Assembly (NCBI GenBank): GCA_017304135.1
Contig: JAFLBB010000026.1
Location: 1 to 64,000 of the forward strand
DNA: 64,000 nucleotides
Direction: 5' to 3'
Source: Acidobacteriota bacterium
GTDB lineage: Bacteria; Acidobacteriota; Terriglobia; Bryobacterales; Bryobacteraceae
Shown: in pieces, positions 30,020 to 38,956 of the stretch
Position numbering within the stretch: the stretch's first letter is position 1
How the letters are laid out: every line of letters starts with the position of its first letter
Notes under the pieces: generated by a model
What the model was told of the DNA's origin: nothing
What the model saw: only the letters and a program-made list of their open reading frames with translations
The model's database searches: none
Position numbers and translations under genes: made by a program

Positions 30020-31042
30020 ATGCAGGCCTCCCCTCCGGCCCCCGCGAGCCGCCCCAAGGAGTCGATGCTCGCCTCCGCCACATACGACTCCACTCCCCGC
30101 GTCGGTCTTGTTCTCTCCTCGTTCAAAGAAGGGATGGAACACGACGGCACCGCCCTCCCCGGCCTTGCCCAACCCGCCGCCACCGATCAACCCATCACCC
30201 CTGCGCAGATGTCCGCTCTGCTCACGCGCGCCCAGGAACTGGCCATGCGCGGCAATCCACGCCGTGGCGGCCGAAGCGGACCAGGTTCAGAGGACTGGAT
30301 CGTCTTCCTCGTCACCCGCACCGAGCAGATCGCCACTGACCCGCTCCTGCTCTCCCGCCTGCTCGATCAGTATGCCACCCAGAAGCGCGGTAAGCGATTC
30401 ACCGTCGCCGCCTCGGGCGCGCCGCCCTCGGGCTATGAGGCCATGCTCGGCGAACTGGCCAAGCGTTATCCCACCATCCTGTTTCAATACGCTGACCTCG
30501 CTAGCGAGCCGTACCTGCAAGTTCCCGCCACGCGCCGCACCTTTGCCGCCAAGAACCCCAACTCCGAATATGCGATTCCCAAGGTGATCCGCGAGTGTGA
30601 CCGGCTGATTTCGGTTGCTCCGATGCAGACCTCGCCGCTCACCGGCGTCTCGCTCACCATCGGCAACTACTGGGCGCTGGCGCCGGAAAGCGTCTACGGT
30701 GCGCGGCACGAAAAGCTCTTTGCCATGGGCGATCCCGTCGATCTGCTCACCGATCTCTACTTGCACCACCCGGCCGATTACGCCATCCTCGGCGGCCCCG
30801 TGCATCGCGACGCCTCGGGCGAGATTCGCCACAACATCGTCATCGCCGGAACCAACGCGCTTTCCGTCGATGCCATCGGCGCGGCCGTCATGGGCTTCGA
30901 TGCCCTCAAGCTTCCTCTGCTCGACAAACTCGAACTCCGCGGCTTCGGCGTTCGCGATCCCGATCTCATCTGGACCCGCGGCAACGAACTCGACGAAGCC
31001 CGCAAACCGTTCCGCAAACCGCAGGGTTGGGAGAAATCATGA
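30020..31042 (+). CDS. DUF362-type protein, first of three
   Basis: A 340-residue protein without a clear export signal. The C-terminal half matches DUF362: CDRLISVAPMQTSPLTGVSL, HHPADYAILGGPVHRD, AGTNALSVDAIGAAVMGFDAL and WTRGNELDEARKPFRKPQGW. The longer frame upstream lacks a start signal; ATG at 30020 is preferred for the TATACT box just before it. Its TGA overlaps the next ATG (ATGA). DUF362 proteins have no settled biochemical role. Unlike its two neighbours it seems to stay in the cytoplasm. Confidence 0.75.
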   Translation: MQASPPAPASRPKESMLASATYDSTPRVGLVLSSFKEGMEHDGTALPGLAQPAATDQPITPAQMSALLTRAQELAMRGNPRRGGRSGPGSEDWIVFLVTRTEQIATDPLLLSRLLDQYATQKRGKRFTVAASGAPPSGYEAMLGELAKRYPTILFQYADLASEPYLQVPATRRTFAAKNPNSEYAIPKVIRECDRLISVAPMQTSPLTGVSLTIGNYWALAPESVYGARHEKLFAMGDPVDLLTDLYLHHPADYAILGGPVHRDASGEIRHNIVIAGTNALSVDAIGAAVMGFDALKLPLLDKLELRGFGVRDPDLIWTRGNELDEARKPFRKPQGWEKS

Positions 31043-32634
31043 ATCGCCGCCACTTCCTGATGAGTTCCGCCGCCGTCCCGATGGCCGCGCCGCTGCTGGC
31101 CGCGCCCGATACGCGCGCCCGGCTTGGCCTGGTCCGCTCCACGCACGCCAAGCTCCGCCAACCCGCGCCGCTCGACGACGGGCTCACCTATGAGCAGGTG
31201 CGCGACATGGTCCACTCGGCCATCCGCTATGGCGCGCCGCAAGCCGGATCGCTCGAAAAGAAGATCAAACCTGGCTCGTGGGTCGTGATCAAGCCGAACA
31301 TCGTCTTTCTACGCCCGCATCCCGGGTATGCGCCAGGCGACATCACCGATTTCCGCGTCACCCGCGCCGTGCTCGAATACGTTGCCACGCATTCGCAGGC
31401 CGCCCGCATCACCATCGCCGAGGGCGGCACCTATCGCAACCACAAGGACAAGGCCGAGGACAACGTCGTCACCCAGGACGGCCGCCGCGTCAACGCCTAC
31501 GATTTCGATTGGGGACCGGATGAGTTCCCCGGCTTCAACGGTTCGGTTGGCTCAATGTTGAAAGAGATGTCGCGCCTCCATCCAGGTAAGCGCTTCGACT
31601 TCGTTGACCTCTCCTACGACGCCGTGCGCGGCCCCGATGGCCAGTTCCAGCGCATCGTCGTTCCCAAGTCCTCAAACGGCATCGGCGCCTTTGGCGGCCG
31701 CGCCGATTACTTCGTCACCAATACGATCACCAAGTGCGACTTCCTGATTTCCGTTCCCGTCATGAAGGTCCACCTGCAGTGCGGCATCACAGCCAGCCTG
31801 AAGAACTACGTCGGCACCGCGCCGCGCCAGGCCTACGCCACGCCGGGCCTGTTCCACAACGCCAACCTTCATTCGGAACATTCCGCCGGTGACCGCATCG
31901 ATCCGTTCATCGTCGACCTCGCCGCCTTCCATCCGCCCGACTTCTGCGTCGTCGATGGCATTCGCGGCCTGCAAGCCCAGGAGCATTCCGCCCACCGCGC
32001 CGATCAGACCGTGCGCTCCAATCTGGTCTTCGCCACCGAGGACCCCATTGCCGCCGATGCCATGGCCGCCCGCCTGCTCGGCTTCAACCCGTACGACATT
32101 GAACACCTCCACATGGCCGCCCGCCGCGGCATGGGTACGCTGGAGTTGAGCCGCATCGACCACCGCGGCGATGAGCCTGACCGCTCCACGCGCAAGTGGG
32201 AAAAGCCGCGCCAGTGGTACGGCCGCTGCAATCGCGAATGGACGCTCTCGGCCGGCTCGGCGGCGCCGCGCGCCCATTCCGCGCCGTACGATACGCTCGA
32301 CCTGCCCGCGGCCACAGGCGTGGCGCCTTCGAATAGCACAAGCTATCGCGCGGCCGTCAACGTCCAGTCGCAGGGCCACCACAACGGCTACCTCTGGCTC
32401 GGCCTGCGCGGACGCCTCACCGCGCGTGTGAACGGCGAAACGGTCGCCACCTCCGAGTCGCAGACCCGCTACCGCACAGGCCAGTTCCAATTCCCCGTCG
32501 CCCTTCGCCCCGGCATGAATCGTGTCGAGTTCGATGTGCAACCCCTCGCCGGCCAGGCCAAACTCAGCGTCCTGCTTACCAACTCTCGCAACGATGGCGA
32601 CTCCATCGATGGCATTCGTTGGGTGAAGGCGTAA
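31039..32634 (+). CDS. Tat-signalled DUF362 protein, second of three
   Basis: A 531-residue protein with signal NRRHFLMSSAAVPMAAPLLAA. The DUF362 domain spans about residues 70-370: KPGSWVVIKPNIVFLRP, the DLSYDAVRGPDGQFQRI segment, LISVPVMKVHLQCGITASLKNYVG and DGIRGLQAQEH. A C-terminal beta-sandwich of about 120 residues follows (GYLWLGLRGRLTARVNGET). The start overlaps the previous stop and the stop shares one base with the next start (taATG), so all three genes are coupled. It closely resembles the next protein over its whole length. Confidence 0.82.
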   Translation: MNRRHFLMSSAAVPMAAPLLAAPDTRARLGLVRSTHAKLRQPAPLDDGLTYEQVRDMVHSAIRYGAPQAGSLEKKIKPGSWVVIKPNIVFLRPHPGYAPGDITDFRVTRAVLEYVATHSQAARITIAEGGTYRNHKDKAEDNVVTQDGRRVNAYDFDWGPDEFPGFNGSVGSMLKEMSRLHPGKRFDFVDLSYDAVRGPDGQFQRIVVPKSSNGIGAFGGRADYFVTNTITKCDFLISVPVMKVHLQCGITASLKNYVGTAPRQAYATPGLFHNANLHSEHSAGDRIDPFIVDLAAFHPPDFCVVDGIRGLQAQEHSAHRADQTVRSNLVFATEDPIAADAMAARLLGFNPYDIEHLHMAARRGMGTLELSRIDHRGDEPDRSTRKWEKPRQWYGRCNREWTLSAGSAAPRAHSAPYDTLDLPAATGVAPSNSTSYRAAVNVQSQGHHNGYLWLGLRGRLTARVNGETVATSESQTRYRTGQFQFPVALRPGMNRVEFDVQPLAGQAKLSVLLTNSRNDGDSIDGIRWVKA

Positions 32635-34238
32635 TGAAGCTCCAGCGACGTCAGTTCCTCGCCGCCACGGCGATGGCCGCGGTCCCGTTGCCCGCAGCTG
32701 AAGCCGCCAAGACGCGCCTCGGCCTGGTCGCCTCCACGCACGCCGCTCTTCGCCAGCCCGCGCCGCTCGACGCCACGCTCACGCTCGATCAAGTCCGCGC
32801 CATGGTCTTCCGCGCCATCTCGCTCGGCTCACCGCACGCCGGCTCGCTCGAAGAGAAGATCAAGCCCGGCTCCTGGGTCGTCATCAAGCCGAACATCGTC
32901 GCCCTGCGCCCACGCCCCACGTATCGCCTTGGCGACATCACCGACTTCCGCGTCACCCAGGCCGTTCTCGAATACGTCGCCGCCCGCTCGCGCGCCGGAC
33001 GCATCACGATTGCCGAAGGCGGCTCCTACCGCCGGCCGAACGACCCGGCCGAAGACAACGCCACCATCCAGGACGGCCGCCGCGTCAGCGCCTACGACTT
33101 CGATTGGGGACCCGATGAGTTCCCCGGCTTCCATGGCTCCATCCAATCGATGCTCGCCGTGCTGGCCCGCCGCCATCCCGACAAGAAGTTCGACTACATC
33201 GACCTCTCCTACGACTGCGTGCGCGACCCCGCCGGCCGCTTCCGCCGCATCGTTGTCCCCAAGTCGGCCAACGGCACAGGCGCGTTCGGTGGCCGCCCGG
33301 ATTACTTCGTCACCAACACCATCCTCAACTGCGACTTCCTCATCACCGTGCCCGTCATGAAGTGTCACCTCCAGTGCGGCATCACGGCCAGCCTCAAGAA
33401 CTACGTCGGCACGGCCCCGCGCGAGGCTTACAGCCTGCCCGGCATCTTTTCCAATCACAACCTCCATGCCGAACACTCCGCTGGTGGACGCATCGACCCC
33501 TTCATCGTCGACCTCGCCGCCTTCCATCCGCCCGACTACTGCGTCGTCGACGGCATCCGCGGCTTGCAATCGCAGGAGCACGGCAACGGCAGGCCCGACC
33601 AGATGATGCAATCCAATCTCGTCCTTGCCGGCGAAGATCCCGTCGCCGCCGACTCGCTTGTGGCCCAGCTGCTCGGCTACAACACGCACGACATGGAGTT
33701 CCTCCACATGGCCGCGCGCCGCGGCATGGGCACAATGGATGCCGCCCGCATGGACGTGCGCGGCGACGACGCCGACCGCCACATGCGCCGCTGGGAACGC
33801 CCGCGCCACTGGTATGGCCGCTGCAACCGCGACTGGCTGCTTCAGGACGCCAAGGGCCACTGGACGCGCACCGAAGCCCGTTTTGACACGCTCGATCTCG
33901 TCGAAGCCACCGGCCGCAAACCCGCGCCAGGCACGGTCTACAATGCCGCCGCGCAGTTTGACTCTCCCGGCCACGCCCGCGGACTGCTCTGGCTGGGTGC
34001 GCGCGGCGAGGTGAGCGTCCGCATCAACGGCGAAGCCGTGGCCTCATTCACCGCCGCCACCAGCTATCGCGTTGGCCAGTATCAGTACCCCATCACGGCG
34101 CGCCCTGGAGCCAATCGCATCGAGATCACCCTCGCTCCGTTGGGCGGCAAGGCCCTGCTCGGCCTGCTTGTCACCGGCCGCTCCAACGACGGCGGCACGC
34201 TTGCCGGCATGCGCTGGACCACGCCCAGCGCCGCTTAG
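32634..34238 (+). CDS. Tat-signalled DUF362 protein, third of three
   Basis: A 534-residue tandem paralogue of the preceding protein with signal QRRQFLAATAMAAVPLPAAE. The same blocks recur: KPGSWVVIKPNIVALRP, RFRRIVVPKSANGTGAFGG, LITVPVMKCHLQCGITASL and DGIRGLQSQEH, then the C-terminal sandwich (GLLWLGARGEVSVRINGEA). Metal-type residues such as the MKxHLQCG group are kept in both copies, so both are probably active. It converges on the btuC gene, overlapping by 4 bases (TTAG). Confidence 0.82.
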   Translation: MKLQRRQFLAATAMAAVPLPAAEAAKTRLGLVASTHAALRQPAPLDATLTLDQVRAMVFRAISLGSPHAGSLEEKIKPGSWVVIKPNIVALRPRPTYRLGDITDFRVTQAVLEYVAARSRAGRITIAEGGSYRRPNDPAEDNATIQDGRRVSAYDFDWGPDEFPGFHGSIQSMLAVLARRHPDKKFDYIDLSYDCVRDPAGRFRRIVVPKSANGTGAFGGRPDYFVTNTILNCDFLITVPVMKCHLQCGITASLKNYVGTAPREAYSLPGIFSNHNLHAEHSAGGRIDPFIVDLAAFHPPDYCVVDGIRGLQSQEHGNGRPDQMMQSNLVLAGEDPVAADSLVAQLLGYNTHDMEFLHMAARRGMGTMDAARMDVRGDDADRHMRRWERPRHWYGRCNRDWLLQDAKGHWTRTEARFDTLDLVEATGRKPAPGTVYNAAAQFDSPGHARGLLWLGARGEVSVRINGEAVASFTAATSYRVGQYQYPITARPGANRIEITLAPLGGKALLGLLVTGRSNDGGTLAGMRWTTPSAA

Positions 34239-35248
34239 CGCGACCAGAGAATCCACACAAAGAACGGCCCGCCCAACAGCGCCGTGGCAACGCCCACCGG
34301 TATCTCCACCGGCGCCAGCACGCTGCGCGAGATCGTGTCACACACCACCAGGAACGCCCCGCCGCCAAAGATCGACGCGGGCAACAGCAAGCGGTAATCG
34401 GGCCCCACGATGCGCCGCAGCAGGTGCGGCACAATCAAGCCCACGAACGCGATCGGCCCCGTCACCGCCGTCGTTGTCCCCACCAACACCGTGCCGGCGA
34501 TGAAGCCGCGCAGCGTCACGCTGCGGCAGTCCACGCCCCGCCCCGCCGCCCACGCCTCGCCATAGGAGATCACGTTCAACACCCGCGCCAGCCGCAACAC
34601 CCAGATGTTCACCGGCACGATCACCAGCGCCAGCAGCGCAAGCACCGGATACTCCACCGCCGCGATGCCTCCCATCAGCCAGTGCGTGATTTGGAACGCC
34701 TTCGTGATGCCCGCCAGGCTGTGCAGCAGCAGGATCAACGCCGAGCAGATGCCATTCACCGCAATGCCCGTCAATAGCAGCGTGAACGCCGAGAAGCGCT
34801 TGTGCGAACGGCTCAATGCCGCCACCAGTGCGATCACGGCCCCCGCGCCCGCCAGGGCCGAGATCCACACCACCGGGAACCACGACGTCTCGCTGGGGAA
34901 GAACGCAATCGCCACCACCGCGCCCAACGCGGATGCCGCCGTCACGCCCAGGCTCGATGGTGTCGCCAGCGCATCGCGCAACAGTGCTTGAAACATCGCG
35001 CCAGAACCGGAGAGCGCCGCTCCGGCGAGCAGAGCCAGCAGCGCCCGCGGCAGCCGAAGGTTGATCAAAATAGGCCAATCCGGCGCTTGCCCCGCCCACA
35101 CCCTCCCGTAGTCCAGGCCCGAGCCGCCCACCAGCGGACACACCGCCACGCTCACCGCCGCCGCCAGCAGCGACAGCACAAACACGGTGCGCGCGCGAGC
35201 GCGAAGGTCAGGGGATGCCGGCGCAGTGGCCCCCAGTTCAGTGGCCAT
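34235..35248 (-). CDS. btuC: vitamin B12 ABC transporter permease (FecCD/BtuC family)
   Basis: Inner-membrane permease of 337 residues with about ten hydrophobic helices. Family signatures are LPRALLALLAGAALSGSGAMFQALLRDALATPSSLGV, here covering the first helices, and GPIAFVGLIVPHLLRRIVGPDYRLLLPASIFGG near the coupling helix. ATG at 35246-35248 overlaps the end of btuD by 11 bases. It is the third gene of the riboswitch-controlled set btuF-btuD-btuC. Iron-siderophore permeases are homologous, but the cobalamin riboswitch upstream argues for B12 or a cobinamide. Confidence 0.92.
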   Translation of the reverse strand: MATELGATAPASPDLRARARTVFVLSLLAAAVSVAVCPLVGGSGLDYGRVWAGQAPDWPILINLRLPRALLALLAGAALSGSGAMFQALLRDALATPSSLGVTAASALGAVVAIAFFPSETSWFPVVWISALAGAGAVIALVAALSRSHKRFSAFTLLLTGIAVNGICSALILLLHSLAGITKAFQITHWLMGGIAAVEYPVLALLALVIVPVNIWVLRLARVLNVISYGEAWAAGRGVDCRSVTLRGFIAGTVLVGTTTAVTGPIAFVGLIVPHLLRRIVGPDYRLLLPASIFGGGAFLVVCDTISRSVLAPVEIPVGVATALLGGPFFVWILWSR

Positions 35249-36008
35249 AACCCAGAAACACCCGCCCTTCTCCATTCACATACCGGTGAAAGGGCACATG
35301 GAACACGCGCTCCAACAATTCCGGCTCCAGCGCCGCATCGGCCGCACCGTCGGCTGCCAGCTTCCCGTGATGCAACACCCACACCCGGTCGGCATGCCGC
35401 GCCGCCAGCGCCAGATGATGCGTCACCACCAGCACCAGCCGGCCCATGTCACGCAATTCGCCCAACAGCTTCCACAACTGCGCCTGATTCTCCGGATCCA
35501 GATGCGCGCTTGGCTCATCCAGCAGCAACACCGGCGACTGCTGGCACAACGCCGCCGCCAGCAACACCCGCTGCTTCTCGCCCCCGCTCAACGAATCGAA
35601 CCGCCGCCGGCGAAACTCCTCCAGCCTCATGCGCGCGATGGCCTGCTCCATCGCCTCATGGTCCTCTTCGTTCTCATACAGCCCGCGCCCATAGGGAATG
35701 CGGCCCGTCAGCACCACCTCTTCCACCGTGAAGGGAATCCCCGACGGCGTCTGCTGCGGCACGTGGGCCACCATGCGGCACACCTCATCGCGGCCGGCGC
35801 GATTCACATCCAAGCCGTTCACCAGACACCGGCCTGCCTCTGGTCGCTTCAGGCCCGCCACCACATCCAGCAGCGTCGACTTCCCGGCCCCATTGGGACC
35901 CACCACCGCCACCAGCGCCGCCTCCCTGGCCTCCACGCTGATGCCGTCCAACACCGCCGGCGCGCCCGGGTAGCGGAAGCTCACATCCACCAATCGCAGC
36001 AGGCTCAT
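35238..36008 (-). CDS. btuD: vitamin B12 ABC transporter ATP-binding protein
   Basis: A 256-residue ATPase subunit driving uptake through the permease. Walker A is GPNGAGKST (about residues 38-46), the ABC signature is LSGGEKQR, Walker B is PVLLLDEPSAHLD and the switch histidine is in VVTHHL. The ATG overlaps the btuF stop (ATGA). Operon position after the cobalamin riboswitch indicates a B12-type substrate. Confidence 0.93.
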   Translation of the reverse strand: MSLLRLVDVSFRYPGAPAVLDGISVEAREAALVAVVGPNGAGKSTLLDVVAGLKRPEAGRCLVNGLDVNRAGRDEVCRMVAHVPQQTPSGIPFTVEEVVLTGRIPYGRGLYENEEDHEAMEQAIARMRLEEFRRRRFDSLSGGEKQRVLLAAALCQQSPVLLLDEPSAHLDPENQAQLWKLLGELRDMGRLVLVVTHHLALAARHADRVWVLHHGKLAADGAADAALEPELLERVFHVPFHRYVNGEGRVFLGYGH

Positions 36009-36913
36009 CGTCCCGGCGCCTTGCTCAACATTGCCGCGAACGCCTCGGCGGCTTCCACCACGCGCGGTCCAGGCACAACGAAGATGTCATCGGCCACGGC
36101 GAACACCGTCTTCTGCTTCACGGCGCGCACCACCGGCTGGCCTTCCCACAACCGCACCACCGCGCGCTTGTGTTCCTCGCTCACACCCTCGGTTGCCGTC
36201 ATGTCGCCCATGTCCACAATCACGTCCGGATCCAGCCGGATCACGCCTTCCAGTGAAATCTGCGGATAGGCCACGTGGGAGTCGTCGAGCACGTTGCGTC
36301 CCCCGGCGATGCGCATCAACTCGTTCAAATACGACCCGCTGCCCACCGCCATCATGCCGTCCAGCCGTCCCGGCGTCCGTCCCACCACAAACAGCAGCGT
36401 CCGCCGCGGCCGGCCCTTCACGCGTTCGGCAATCGCCCCCAGCCGCGCGCGCAACTCGCCTTCGAGCCTCGCTCCCTCGCGCGCCAGACCCAACGCCGCG
36501 CCCACCTGCTTCACCGAAGCCATCGTGTCTTCGAGCGTCGTGTTGCGCAGCGTGAGAACGCGGATGCCCATCGCCGTCAGTTGGCCCGCCGCCTGCCGTT
36601 GCTCGGTGTGCAACAACACCAGGCCGGGCTTCAGCCGCGCGATGGCTTCCACGTTCGGGTCCAGGTAATTGCCGATCTTCGGCAGCCGGTTCACTTCAGG
36701 CGGATAGTGACAATAGTTGGAGACCGCCGCCAACCGCTTCCCCGCACCCAAGGCAAAGACGGTCTCAGTGAAACTCGGCGCCGTCGACACCACCGTCGCC
36801 GGTTGCGCCATCGCCCCTGACGCGCTCAGCAGCCACGCCACGACCACCCCGGCCCTCATGGCCGCACTTCGGCCCAAGCCGTTGTCTCTCTCTCGGATCG
36901 TGCGCAATGGCAT
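36005..36913 (-). CDS. btuF: vitamin B12 ABC transporter substrate-binding protein
   Basis: Periplasmic binding protein of 302 residues with a signal sequence ending near residue 36 (VVVAWLLSASGAMAQ). The two-lobed BtuF/FepB fold is seen in VVSTAPSFTETVFALGAG, VSNYCHYPPEVNRLPKIG and LKPGLVLLHTEQRQ. ATG at 36911-36913 is preferred for AGGAGG and GAGGGA upstream; ATG at residue 19 is an alternative that shortens the signal. It is the first gene after the cobalamin riboswitch and probably controlled at translation start, since the riboswitch ends about 50 bases before it. Confidence 0.92.
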   Translation of the reverse strand: MPLRTIRERDNGLGRSAAMRAGVVVAWLLSASGAMAQPATVVSTAPSFTETVFALGAGKRLAAVSNYCHYPPEVNRLPKIGNYLDPNVEAIARLKPGLVLLHTEQRQAAGQLTAMGIRVLTLRNTTLEDTMASVKQVGAALGLAREGARLEGELRARLGAIAERVKGRPRRTLLFVVGRTPGRLDGMMAVGSGSYLNELMRIAGGRNVLDDSHVAYPQISLEGVIRLDPDVIVDMGDMTATEGVSEEHKRAVVRLWEGQPVVRAVKQKTVFAVADDIFVVPGPRVVEAAEAFAAMLSKAPGR

Positions 36914-36959
36914 TCCCTCTGCCCCTCCTTCGAGAGCAAAGTTGAGTTCGGCTGTGCGC

Positions 36960-37125
36960 CGCTCCCAGGCAGGTCTTCGGACTCATGGGCTTCCTACCAA
37001 CCGCGACTTCCCGGCTTTCCCCGCCAGTGTCGTGTGCGGCCTTCGTTCCCAATTACCGCTGCGGGACAGTCCCGGATTCGCGCCGGGTTCCCTTTTCAAC
37101 GCTCCGTCGCCGGGGCGTACCTGAG
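36960..37125 (-). promoter_or_regulatory. cobalamin riboswitch
   Basis: The minus strand carries the B12 box as AGTCCGAAGACCTGCC (complement of 36968-36983). Upstream of it, in the expected order, are a GGGAA element, the paired arm CCCGGCGCGAATCCGGG, CTGTCCCGCAGCGGTAA and the GACACTGGC segment. This is the full layout of an adenosylcobalamin-responsive aptamer. It lies directly ahead of btuF and should lower btuFDC expression when B12 is abundant. No T run follows the B12 box, which favours control of ribosome access. Confidence 0.93.
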
Positions 37126-37159
37126 AAGTTTCGAGCTTAGCAGATTGCGCCGCGCACCA

Positions 37160-37477
37160 TCATCCGGGCGCGATTTCGTTCAACACCAGCCGCAGCGCCG
37201 CGCCACAGTCCGTGCACGCCAGTTCGTCGCCGGTGAGCATGTACACCTTCGTCGAGTCGCACTTCGCGCACGCCACCGTCGGGTCAGCCGCCTCGGGCAG
37301 CGACTGCGGCGGCAGGGCGCCGCTCACCATCTTTCCCGTCGCCTCAGTTGCCGGCTCAAACGTCGTGTAGCACTCCGCGCAGACATGGTTGAAGCAGCAA
37401 CTCGGCGAGCAGCTATAGGAGATGTCCCGCGAACCGCACTGCGGGCAGGCAATCGTCAGCTTGCGCGTTTGCATCAT
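37160..37477 (-). CDS. small double zinc-ribbon protein
   Basis: A 105-residue cytoplasmic protein with two four-cysteine zinc-ribbon sites: CPQC (with CAEC about 20 residues on) and CAKC (with CTDC about 18 residues on). An extra SCSPSCC group lies in the first ribbon. No enzyme domain is present; a nucleic-acid or protein-binding adaptor role is possible. The start region has three successive start codons (GTG-ATG-ATG); the first ATG (37475-37477) is used. It is upstream of the riboswitch on the same strand but separate from the btu operon. Confidence 0.65.
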   Translation of the reverse strand: MMQTRKLTIACPQCGSRDISYSCSPSCCFNHVCAECYTTFEPATEATGKMVSGALPPQSLPEAADPTVACAKCDSTKVYMLTGDELACTDCGAALRLVLNEIAPG

Positions 37478-37574
37478 CACTTCCAGCTTCCTTCATGCAG
37501 TCCTTCGCCGCAAAACTTCGCTCGCACCCGCGATCCACTTTCGCCCCTCGCCGCGCGTGTTCGTGTGGATACCC

Positions 37575-38897
37575 ATGAACATCATTCGCAACGTAGCCTT
37601 TGCCCTCGCACTGGGCACTCTCGGAGCCGCTTCTTCTTTCGCCGCTGTAAAGCTGACGGCCCTGCAAATCACCTCCACTGACGCTGAAGGCAAGATCCAG
37701 GGCGTGGGCGCCCACCGCTTCAAAACCACGCAGCAGGGCGGCCACCCCACCATCTTCCTCGTCAAAGGTGAGGACATCGACGGCGAAATCATCAATGGCC
37801 CCAAGGCCTCCGACGCCAACATCAATCTCGATCTCGCCGTCGGCACGCATACCTACACCATCTACACCGAGAAGCTGAACTCCTACGACTGGAATTACTA
37901 CACGATCAATTTCTACTTTGATCGCGCCAACGCGCCCCAGGTTTCCGCGTATGCGCCGCTCAACGTCACCTCCACGCAGTTCTTCCCGCCCTTCTCCGTG
38001 AACCCTGGCGCGAAGACCGAAAACCTCGCCGGCCACCAGATGGACACGCCCAAAACCCTCATCTACAAGAACGGGCCCACTGAAGTGAAGGTCACGGCGT
38101 TCAACTTCTCCGACCCCAGCCTCTTTCAGAAGGACCGCGTGCACGCTCACGAGATCCGCGCCGACAAGATTCTCGATTTCGTCGGCCAGTTCACCGTGGA
38201 AGTCACCGCCCCGCCCACCATCTCCGCCGGCGGCGTCGTCAACGCGGCCAGCTTCATGCCCCGCGTTGCACCCGGCGCGCTGGTGAGCATCTTCGGCAAC
38301 GACCTCGCCACCGGCACCTTCAGCGCCTCCAGCGTGCCCCTGCCCACTGAGATCGCCGGCACCTCCGTGAAGATCGGCGGCAAGGACGCTCCGCTCGTCT
38401 TCGTCAGCGCCGGACAGATCAACGCCCAGATGCCCTTCGAAGTGGCTGAAAGCGCCAACGTCCCCGTGATCGTCAAGGTGAACGGTGTATCGAGCCCCGC
38501 CGGTAACGTTGCGGTCGTGCCCGCCGCACCCGGCGTCTTCCAGTTCGGCAACAAGCGCGCCGTCGTCCAGAACGCCGACTACACAGTGAACGACGTGAGC
38601 AATGGCGCGCCAGTCGGAAGCTATGCCGTCGCCTACATGACCGGCTGCGGCGCGCTCGACAACCCCGTGGCCACCGGCACGCCCGCCGGCAGCGAACCCC
38701 TCTCGCGCCCCCGCGGCTCCGTCTCAGCCACCATCAACAACGCCCCGGTCGAAATCGCCTTCGCCGGCCTCACCCCCGGCTTCATCGGCCTCATGCAGAT
38801 GAACTTCAAGGTCCCCTCGATGGCCCCCGGCAGCTACCCGCTTGTGGTCACCATCAACGGCGAAAAGAGCAACGCCGCCATGGTCACCATCAAGTAG
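37575..38897 (+). CDS. secreted protein with Solibacter-type C-terminal domain
   Basis: A 440-residue secreted protein with signal MNIIRNVAFALALGTLGAASSFAA. The N-terminal half is a beta-rich domain with no known family. The C-terminal 220 residues match the repeat-rich domain typical of Solibacter-like genomes: GGVVNAASFMPRVAPGALVSIFG, APLVFVSAGQINAQMPFEV, the AAPGVFQFGNKRAVVQN stretch, FAGLTPGFIGLMQMNFKVP and PLVVTINGEKSNAAMVTIK. This domain is the best taxonomic marker in the window. ATG 37575 gives the signal peptide. A strong terminator follows at 38922-38954. Confidence 0.85.
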   Translation: MNIIRNVAFALALGTLGAASSFAAVKLTALQITSTDAEGKIQGVGAHRFKTTQQGGHPTIFLVKGEDIDGEIINGPKASDANINLDLAVGTHTYTIYTEKLNSYDWNYYTINFYFDRANAPQVSAYAPLNVTSTQFFPPFSVNPGAKTENLAGHQMDTPKTLIYKNGPTEVKVTAFNFSDPSLFQKDRVHAHEIRADKILDFVGQFTVEVTAPPTISAGGVVNAASFMPRVAPGALVSIFGNDLATGTFSASSVPLPTEIAGTSVKIGGKDAPLVFVSAGQINAQMPFEVAESANVPVIVKVNGVSSPAGNVAVVPAAPGVFQFGNKRAVVQNADYTVNDVSNGAPVGSYAVAYMTGCGALDNPVATGTPAGSEPLSRPRGSVSATINNAPVEIAFAGLTPGFIGLMQMNFKVPSMAPGSYPLVVTINGEKSNAAMVTIK

Positions 38898-38921
38898 CGT
38901 CACCCGCAATTCGACTCACTC

Positions 38922-38954
38922 ACCGGAGCGCGCCCGTTGGGCCGCTCCGGTTTT
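38922..38954 (+). terminator. intrinsic terminator after the Solibacter-domain gene
   Basis: ACCGGAGCG (38922-38930) pairs with CGCTCCGGT (38943-38951), the loop can extend the stem (GCCC with GGGC), and the stem runs into TTTT at 38951-38954. It lies 25 bases after the stop at 38897 and directly before the end of a converging gene. Confidence 0.85.
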
Positions 38955-38956
38955 GG

